DNA of 9,353 nt from Pseudomonadota bacterium (GTDB lineage: Bacteria; Pseudomonadota; Alphaproteobacteria; Rhizobiales; Beijerinckiaceae). Positions 5,361 to 9,353 of the stretch are shown in pieces; within the stretch, counting starts at the first letter, position 1; each line of letters opens with the position of its first letter. The stretch lies in the NCBI GenBank assembly GCA_023393655.1, contig JAEWKP010000446.1, forward strand, positions 1 through 9,353. Reading direction: 5' to 3'. Position numbers and translations under genes: made by a program. Under the pieces are notes generated by a model, which worked only from the letters and a program-made list of their open reading frames with translations, was not told where the DNA came from and made no database searches.

Positions 5361-6637
5361 GCAGCCTCCGGAGGCGCCGTCAGCACGAGGCAGGTGTTCT
5401 GACCGCCGAAGCCGAAGGAATTGGAGATGACTGTCCTGACCTTCGCCTTGCGGGCCTCGTTCGGCACGACATCGAGCGCGATCGCCGGGTCGGGATTCAC
5501 GTAGTTGATGGTCGGCGGGATCAGGCCGTTGGCGATGGTCATGAAGGAGATCACCGCCTCGACCGCGCCTGCGGCCGTCAGCGTATGACCGATCATCGAC
5601 TTGTTCGAGGAGATCGGCAGGCTCGCCATGCGCTCGCCGAAGACTGCGGCGCAGCTCATCGCCTCCATCTTGTCGTTCTCGGGCGTCGAGGTGCCATGGG
5701 CGTTGATATAGTCGACGTCGTCGGGCGTCAGCCCGGCATCGGCCAGCGCGTCCTGCATGGCGAGGATCGCGGGCTTGCCGTCCGGGCTCGAGCGGGTGCG
5801 GTGGAAGCCGTCGCCGCGCTCGCCGCAGCCGGCAACGATGCCCAAAATGGTCGCGCCACGCGCCAGCGCATGGTCGTAATCCTCCAGCACCAGGGCGCCT
5901 GCGCCCTCGCCCATGACGAAGCCGTCACGGCCCTTGGAGAACGGCTTGGCAGCGCCTTCCGGCGGGTCGTTCTGGGTCGACAGCGCCGAGAGCAGCGAGA
6001 AGCGGATCAGCGCCTCGGCATGGATCGAGCCGTCGGTGCCGATGCAGAGGGCGGCCTGGGTATCGCCCCTTCTGATCGCCTCGACGCCCATCTGGATCGC
6101 GGTTGCGCCGGACGAGCAGGCGGTCGAGAGCGAGATCGGCGAGCCCCTGGTGCCGAAACGGTCGGCGATATGGTCGGCGACGCCGCCGAAGACGAAGAGT
6201 TCGTGCATCGCCCGGAACTGGCCGGTGGCGGCGGTGCGCAGCAGGCCGTCGTAATCGGCTTCGCCCGAGGTGGCCCGGGCCATCTCCTGCTTCTGCGGCC
6301 ACTCCATCTCGACCGGCGGCACCGCCATTAAGAGCTCGCCCGGGAAATCGCCGGCCGAGCCGATGCCGCTCTGGGCAATGGCTTCCTCGGATGCCAGCGT
6401 GGCGAGCTTCTCGGAGAGCTGGGGGGCCGTGAACGGGCCGTCGAACAGGAAGTCGACGGTGCCGCCGATGCTGGTCTTCAGGCCCTCGGTCGGGAAGCGG
6501 TCGATGCGGTGGATGCCGGACTTGCCCGATGTCAGGGCCTGCCAGTTGACGTCCTTGCCCTGGCCGAGCGAGGTGACGACACCCAGCCCGGTGACGGCGA
6601 CGAGCGGACGGCCCTTGGCGTCGCGATGCGTGGTCAT
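5357..6637 (-). CDS. fabF1XL: Beta-ketoacyl-ACP synthase, catalytic subunit of the VLCFA cluster (FabF1XL-like)
   Basis: This 426-aa KAS II (FabF) type condensing enzyme elongates acyl chains with malonyl-ACP. The catalytic triad is intact: Cys174 in STACSSG, His314 in NAHGTSTPEND and His351 in NKSMIGHTLTAAGAVEA. The NSFGFGGQN loop is at 406-414 and the VAVTGLGVVTSLG start motif at 13-25. ATG 6637 is chosen because this conserved start follows at once; a longer frame from 6688 would add an Arg-rich stretch and overlap the upstream gene. GAGGG lies about ten bases before the ATG. It begins 11 bp after the end of the FabF2 homologue and overlaps the SDR gene by 4 bp. Its neighbour FabF2 lacks the triad, so this is probably the working half of a ketosynthase pair. 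Confidence 0.9.
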   Translation of the reverse strand: MTTHRDAKGRPLVAVTGLGVVTSLGQGKDVNWQALTSGKSGIHRIDRFPTEGLKTSIGGTVDFLFDGPFTAPQLSEKLATLASEEAIAQSGIGSAGDFPGELLMAVPPVEMEWPQKQEMARATSGEADYDGLLRTAATGQFRAMHELFVFGGVADHIADRFGTRGSPISLSTACSSGATAIQMGVEAIRRGDTQAALCIGTDGSIHAEALIRFSLLSALSTQNDPPEGAAKPFSKGRDGFVMGEGAGALVLEDYDHALARGATILGIVAGCGERGDGFHRTRSSPDGKPAILAMQDALADAGLTPDDVDYINAHGTSTPENDKMEAMSCAAVFGERMASLPISSNKSMIGHTLTAAGAVEAVISFMTIANGLIPPTINYVNPDPAIALDVVPNEARKAKVRTVISNSFGFGGQNTCLVLTAPPEAA

Positions 6638-6648
6638 GGCTTCAACCC

Positions 6649-7782
6649 TCACGCTTGTACGAGATGCGCGGCGCCTTCGCCGCGCCAATGGCCGGCGCCG
6701 GTGACGATCGCCTCGCTGGCCTGTCCGGCCGAGAGCGCGATCGCGGCGAGCGCCACCGAAACCGGGAAGGCGGCCTCGACGCCGTGGCCGACCAGATCGC
6801 CGGCTGCGATGCGCTTCGCGGCCGGAGCGGCTGCGGCGATGGCCGCGGCTTCTTCGTCCGTGACCCCGGCGCAGCCGGTGGCGGCGGAAATGGCCAGCGC
6901 ATCGCCGGCAATGGGGCCGAAGCCGGCCAGCAAGCCGTTCAGAGCCGTCTCGACGGTGCCGGAGGCACGGCGGCTGCGGGCGGCGCTGGCATGGGTCAGT
7001 TTCGCGTAGGCCCTGGCGCCCCGCGCTGCGGCGCGCTCGGCCGATTCGAGAACGAGAAAGGCGCCAGCGCTGCCGGTGATCAGGCCTGGCGCGCTTTCGC
7101 GCTCGAAGACCGGCTTGAAATCGTCGCGATGCAGATAGCCACCGAGTTCGAAGAGCAGCAGCATGTCGCGGCGCTCGGCATTGTAGGCGCCGCCGACCAG
7201 CATCAGGTCGGACTGGCCCGAGGCGATGCGGGCATGGGCCGTGCGGATCGCGTCGACGCCGGCCTGTTCCTCGCCCATGAAGGTGCGGGACGGGCCGGTG
7301 ATGCCGTGGACGATGGCGATATTCCCGGCGAGCAGATTGGAGAGCTGGGCCAGGAAGAGCGTCGGCCGGAGATCGCCCATCAGGCGCTCGTTGAGGAAGG
7401 CGCCGGGCTCATTGGTGCCGCGCAGGCCTTCGAGGATCGCTGCATCGACGGCATGATCGCGCTCGCCGCCGCCGGCCGCGACGATGACCTGCAGGGCGCT
7501 CTTCGCCTCGGTGTCGTCCTTTAAGCCCGCGGAATCGAGGGCGAGGCCGGCGGCGTAGACGCCGAGCCGCTGCCAGGGCTCCATCTGGCGCTGGTCGGAT
7601 TTCTTCGGGATCTGTCGGTCCAGCTCCAGTGCCGCAAGCGGATGGACCGGATAGGGCTTGAAGCCTTCGGTATCGACGACCGGCGGGCCGCCTGCCGCGA
7701 GCGCGGCGGCATGGACCTCGGCGCCTTCGCCAAGGCTGGAGGCGATGCCGATGCCGGTGATCACCACGTCGCGGCGGTTCAT
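6649..7782 (-). CDS. fabF2XL: Divergent ketosynthase homologue without catalytic triad (FabF2XL-like; chain-length-factor-like)
   Basis: This 377-aa protein keeps the thiolase-fold landmarks of FabF: VVITGIGIASSLGEG at 6-20, a GP...AGVDAI nucleophile-elbow region at 163-179, and SDLMLVGGAYNA at 191-202. The catalytic residues are gone. Aligning the elbow by eye puts Glu172 (GEEQAG) where FabF has its Cys. The first His region reads ISAATGCAGVTDE, with Ala301 in place of His. The second reads KRIAAGDLVGHGVEAA, with no His at the aligned place. It is also about 50 residues shorter than FabF1. By position it corresponds to rhizobial fabF2XL. Condensation by this protein alone is unlikely; a structural or chain-length role in a heterodimer with FabF1 is inferred. 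The start overlaps the fabZXL stop by 4 bp (ATGA). Confidence 0.85.
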   Translation of the reverse strand: MNRRDVVITGIGIASSLGEGAEVHAAALAAGGPPVVDTEGFKPYPVHPLAALELDRQIPKKSDQRQMEPWQRLGVYAAGLALDSAGLKDDTEAKSALQVIVAAGGGERDHAVDAAILEGLRGTNEPGAFLNERLMGDLRPTLFLAQLSNLLAGNIAIVHGITGPSRTFMGEEQAGVDAIRTAHARIASGQSDLMLVGGAYNAERRDMLLLFELGGYLHRDDFKPVFERESAPGLITGSAGAFLVLESAERAAARGARAYAKLTHASAARSRRASGTVETALNGLLAGFGPIAGDALAISAATGCAGVTDEEAAAIAAAAPAAKRIAAGDLVGHGVEAAFPVSVALAAIALSAGQASEAIVTGAGHWRGEGAAHLVQA

Positions 7783-8243
7783 GGGGCAGGCTCCGGCGTC
7801 AGGCCGATTGTCTCGATGCGGCTGAGCATCAGCGCGCGCATATCGGCGGGGAAAGGCATCAGGCGGAAGCGCAGCTCGGCGTCGCAGATCGGCTTGCCTT
7901 CGCTGGTCAGCTTCACCTTGGTCGCGGCGTAGCCGGAGCCTTCGATGATGAGCTCGGCGCTGGCTTCCAGCTCGGTGCGAGGCTCGACGAAGGTGCGGAA
8001 GCGAGCCTTGTCGACCGTCATCAGGAACGGCATCTGCGAGAGACCGTTGAGGCCGAGCAGGAGATAGCCCGAGGCCTGCGCCATGGTCTCGGTCAGCAGC
8101 ACGCCGGGTACCAGCGGGTGACCGGGGAAGTGACCCTCGAAGACCGGGCTTTCGGCGGGGACGGTGGAGCGCGTGACGATGCGCTTCTGCGACGGATCGA
8201 AGGTCACGACCTTGTCGATCATGTCGAAATATTCGAGGCGCAT
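7779..8243 (-). CDS. fabZXL: 3-hydroxyacyl-ACP dehydratase of the VLCFA cluster (FabZXL)
   Basis: This 154-aa hot-dog-fold dehydratase removes water from 3-hydroxyacyl-ACP to give the trans-2-enoyl form. The FabZ signature is clear: VFEGHFPGHPLVPGVLLTET (34-53), containing catalytic His38 and Glu52, followed by MAQASG. The N-terminus MRLEYFDMID matches the short conserved start of FabZXL proteins as I recall them. ATG 8243 is therefore taken, and AAGGA four bases before it supports that. A frame extending to 8291 adds 16 unconserved residues. The gene follows acpXL after a 144-bp gap with two small palindromes, and overlaps the FabF2 gene by 4 bp. The tail past residue 130 is longer than in housekeeping FabZ. 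Confidence 0.9.
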   Translation of the reverse strand: MRLEYFDMIDKVVTFDPSQKRIVTRSTVPAESPVFEGHFPGHPLVPGVLLTETMAQASGYLLLGLNGLSQMPFLMTVDKARFRTFVEPRTELEASAELIIEGSGYAATKVKLTSEGKPICDAELRFRLMPFPADMRALMLSRIETIGLTPEPAP

Positions 8244-8247
8244 GCGA

Positions 8248-8252
8248 TCCTT
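8248..8252 (-). promoter_or_regulatory. Ribosome-binding site of fabZXL
   Basis: AAGGA on the minus strand lies four bases before ATG 8243 and supports this start over the upstream in-frame ATG at 8291. Confidence 0.5.
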
Positions 8253-8290
8253 AGGTCTGCTGGGCACCAGAACGGCGCAAGGCCGCGACA

Positions 8291-8306
8291 CGGATCGGTC
8301 GATCCG
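8291..8306. repeat. Short palindrome in the acpXL-fabZXL gap
   Basis: A perfect inverted repeat of 7-bp arms (CGGATCG and CGATCCG) flanks a central GT. A second, weaker hairpin with 6-bp arms (CGCCGG and CCGGCG, 7-nt loop) lies at 8340-8358, closer to the acpXL stop. Either could be an operator-like site or an RNA structure that lowers expression of genes after acpXL. Palindromes this short arise easily in DNA this GC-rich. Confidence 0.3.
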
Positions 8307-8387
8307 CGCAACGGCCCCTATGCTCTATCGGGAGCCGCGCGCCGGCTCAAGTCCGGCGGCGGCGGAAGGCTGTCACGCCTGACGGAT

Positions 8388-8669
8388 TCAGGCTTTCTTG
8401 GCGGCGACGAGGTCGTCGATGCGCTTGCAGAGGTTCTCGAGCACGAAATACTGCTCGGCCGGGGCCTTGCCCTCGTTGACTTCCTGCGTCCACTGCTCGA
8501 GCGGCAGCTTGATGCCGAAGGCCTTGTCGATCGCGAAGGCGATGTCGAGGAAGGCCAGCGAATCGATGCCGAGATCTTCGATCGCGTGGCTCTGCGGCGT
8601 GATCTTCTCCCGCGGGATATCGCAGGTTTCGGAAATGATGCCGGCGACCGTCTCGAACGTGGCGGACAT
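8388..8669 (-). CDS. acpXL: AcpXL, specialised acyl carrier protein for very-long-chain fatty acids
   Basis: This 93-aa carrier protein holds the growing VLCFA on a 4'-phosphopantetheine arm and delivers it to LpxXL. The attachment site is Ser37 in LGIDSLAFLDIAFAID, matching the D-S-L motif. The following IKLPLEQWTQEVNEGKAP block and YFVLENLCKRIDDL are characteristic of AcpXL and absent from housekeeping AcpP, and the length is also greater than that of AcpP (about 78 aa). GGGAG lies ten bases before ATG 8669. It is the first gene of the block, 205 bp from the end of acnA. The 144-bp gap before fabZXL may allow its expression to differ from that of the enzymes, as often happens for carrier proteins needed in excess. 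Confidence 0.95.
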   Translation of the reverse strand: MSATFETVAGIISETCDIPREKITPQSHAIEDLGIDSLAFLDIAFAIDKAFGIKLPLEQWTQEVNEGKAPAEQYFVLENLCKRIDDLVAAKKA

Positions 8670-8775
8670 GCTGCGGGTGCTCCCGTCTGTTGTCGGTGAT
8701 GGCGGACGACATCCGAGCGCGGGATATCGCCCTGCGCCTGCCCCAAGTCGCCACCGAGGATGACTGAACCGCCCC

Positions 8776-8802
8776 CTTACACTGCGGCGGGCGCGAGGAC
8801 AA
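8776..8802 (-). promoter_or_regulatory. Weak candidate promoter for the acpXL operon
   Basis: The 205-bp region 8670-8874 is the only place for an acpXL promoter here besides read-through from acnA. The best minus-strand match by eye is TTGTCC (8797-8802) and TGTAAG (8776-8781), separated by 15 bases, which is short for a sigma-70-type site. No other regulatory motif stands out. Confidence 0.2.
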
Positions 8803-8822
8803 CCGGGAGGCGCCCTCCAAGC

Positions 8823-8850
8823 ATCACGGCCGGCTTGTGCCGGCCGTGAT
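8823..8850 (-). terminator. Strong hairpin downstream of acnA, probable transcription terminator
   Basis: Perfect inverted repeat with 11-bp arms (ATCACGGCCGG and CCGGCCGTGAT) and a 6-base loop, starting 24 bases after the acnA stop. No T-rich run follows on the minus strand, so it is not a textbook intrinsic terminator. Its stability and position still fit a terminator or an RNA 3'-end stabiliser. It would separate acnA from the acpXL operon on the same strand. Confidence 0.7.
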
Positions 8851-8874
8851 CCGTCTCGTTGCTGCGTTTGCGGC

Positions 8875-9353
8875 TTACGCGGCGAGGCCGCGCAGCACGT
8901 AATGCAGGATGCCGGCGTTCTTGTAGTAGTCGATCTCGTCCAGCGTATCGATGCGGCAGAGGATCGGCACCTTCTTCACCGCGCCGTCGGCATAGGTGAT
9001 CTCGGCTTCCATCATCTGGCGCGGCTTGACGTTGGCAAGGCCATGGATGGTGACCATCTCGTCGCCCTTCAGGTCGAGCGAGGCCCAGCTGGTACCTTCC
9101 TGCAGGGTGAAGGGAACGACGCCCATGCCGACCAGGTTCGAGCGGTGGATGCGCTCGAAGCTCTGGGCGATCACGGCCTTGACGCCGAGCAGGTTGGTGC
9201 CCTTCGCCGCCCAGTCGCGCGAGGAACCGTTGCCGTATTCGACGCCGGCGAAGATCACCAGCGGCACCTTCTCCGCCTGGTACTTCATCGCCGCGTCGTA
9301 GATCGGCAGCTCTTCCTTGCTGGGATAGTGGATGGTGTAGCCGCCCTCGCGGC
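8875..9353 (-). CDS. acnA: Aconitate hydratase AcnA, C-terminal part (partial, runs off the right edge)
   Basis: Aconitase interconverts citrate and isocitrate in the TCA cycle using a 4Fe-4S cluster. The visible 158 residues are the end of the C-terminal swivel domain of an AcnA/IRP-type enzyme of roughly 900 aa. They open with GGYTIHYPSKEELPIYDAAM. Then come FAGVEYGNGSSRDWAAKGT, whose GSSRDW stretch contributes active-site Ser and Arg residues in the family, and GVKAVIAQSFERIHRSNLVGMGVVPF. The frame is open to the window edge, so the in-frame ATG at 9288 is internal and not the start. The cluster-binding cysteines lie outside the window. The gene ends in TAA, followed by a strong hairpin, and has no evident functional link to the VLCFA block. 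Confidence 0.96.
   Translation of the reverse strand, partial: REGGYTIHYPSKEELPIYDAAMKYQAEKVPLVIFAGVEYGNGSSRDWAAKGTNLLGVKAVIAQSFERIHRSNLVGMGVVPFTLQEGTSWASLDLKGDEMVTIHGLANVKPRQMMEAEITYADGAVKKVPILCRIDTLDEIDYYKNAGILHYVLRGLAA

Noticed and set aside
5354..6331. Long plus-strand open frame of 325 codons antisense to fabF1 and the start of the SDR gene
   Set aside because: It mirrors the codon structure of genes with intact family motifs and has Asp/Gly/Ala/Arg-rich composition with no recognisable domain. Such shadows are common in GC-rich DNA.
1..9353. CRISPR array, tRNA/rRNA, insertion sequence, prophage or defence system
   Set aside because: No regularly spaced repeats, RNA-gene signatures, transposase, integrase or defence-type proteins are visible on either strand. 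All larger genes have core metabolic or envelope assignments.

Overview
The window reads as chromosomal DNA of a GC-rich alphaproteobacterium, most likely in the Hyphomicrobiales (Rhizobiales). The main reason is a complete minus-strand gene set for the very-long-chain fatty acid (VLCFA) of lipid A, an AcpXL/LpxXL system known from rhizobia, Brucella, Bradyrhizobium and relatives. Codon use is uniform and GC-rich throughout, and there is no transposase, integrase, phage gene, tRNA or rRNA. A Bosea-like genus is plausible, but that is an impression and not something shown here.

Layout. (1) Positions 1-1619, plus strand: the last codons of a probable LemA protein, a pair of inverted GC-rich palindromic repeats (REPIN-like, about 71-218), then two overlapping TPM-domain genes (166-1014 and 1014-1619). 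This is the familiar lemA-TPM-TPM arrangement. (2) Positions 1638-2405, minus strand: a secreted DUF1223 protein with a thioredoxin-like CxxC, converging on the TPM pair with an 18-bp gap. (3) Positions 2474-8669, minus strand: seven genes read right to left as acpXL, fabZXL, fabF2XL-like, fabF1XL-like, an SDR ketoreductase, an MDR dehydrogenase (adhXL-like) and lpxXL. Junctions are tight: two 4-bp ATGA overlaps and gaps of 11, 28 and 108 bp, with one larger 144-bp gap after acpXL. (4) Positions 8875-9353, minus strand: the C-terminal end of aconitase AcnA, followed by a strong 11-bp-stem hairpin that probably ends its transcript and separates it from the acpXL operon.

How the genes work together. 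The seven-gene block contains one protein for each step of fatty-acyl elongation: carrier (AcpXL), condensation (FabF1), beta-keto reduction (SDR), dehydration (FabZXL) and probably enoyl reduction (the MDR protein). LpxXL then transfers the finished chain to lipid A. The second ketosynthase homologue, FabF2, has lost the catalytic Cys and both His residues, while FabF1 keeps all three. This points to a catalytic/non-catalytic ketosynthase pair resembling the KS-alpha / chain-length-factor heterodimers of type II polyketide synthases, which could be how the unusual C26-C30 chain length is set. That is the most interesting hypothesis in the window. The rest (TPM genes, DUF1223, aconitase) is ordinary, apart from the repeat pair, which appears to encode the N-terminus of the first TPM protein.
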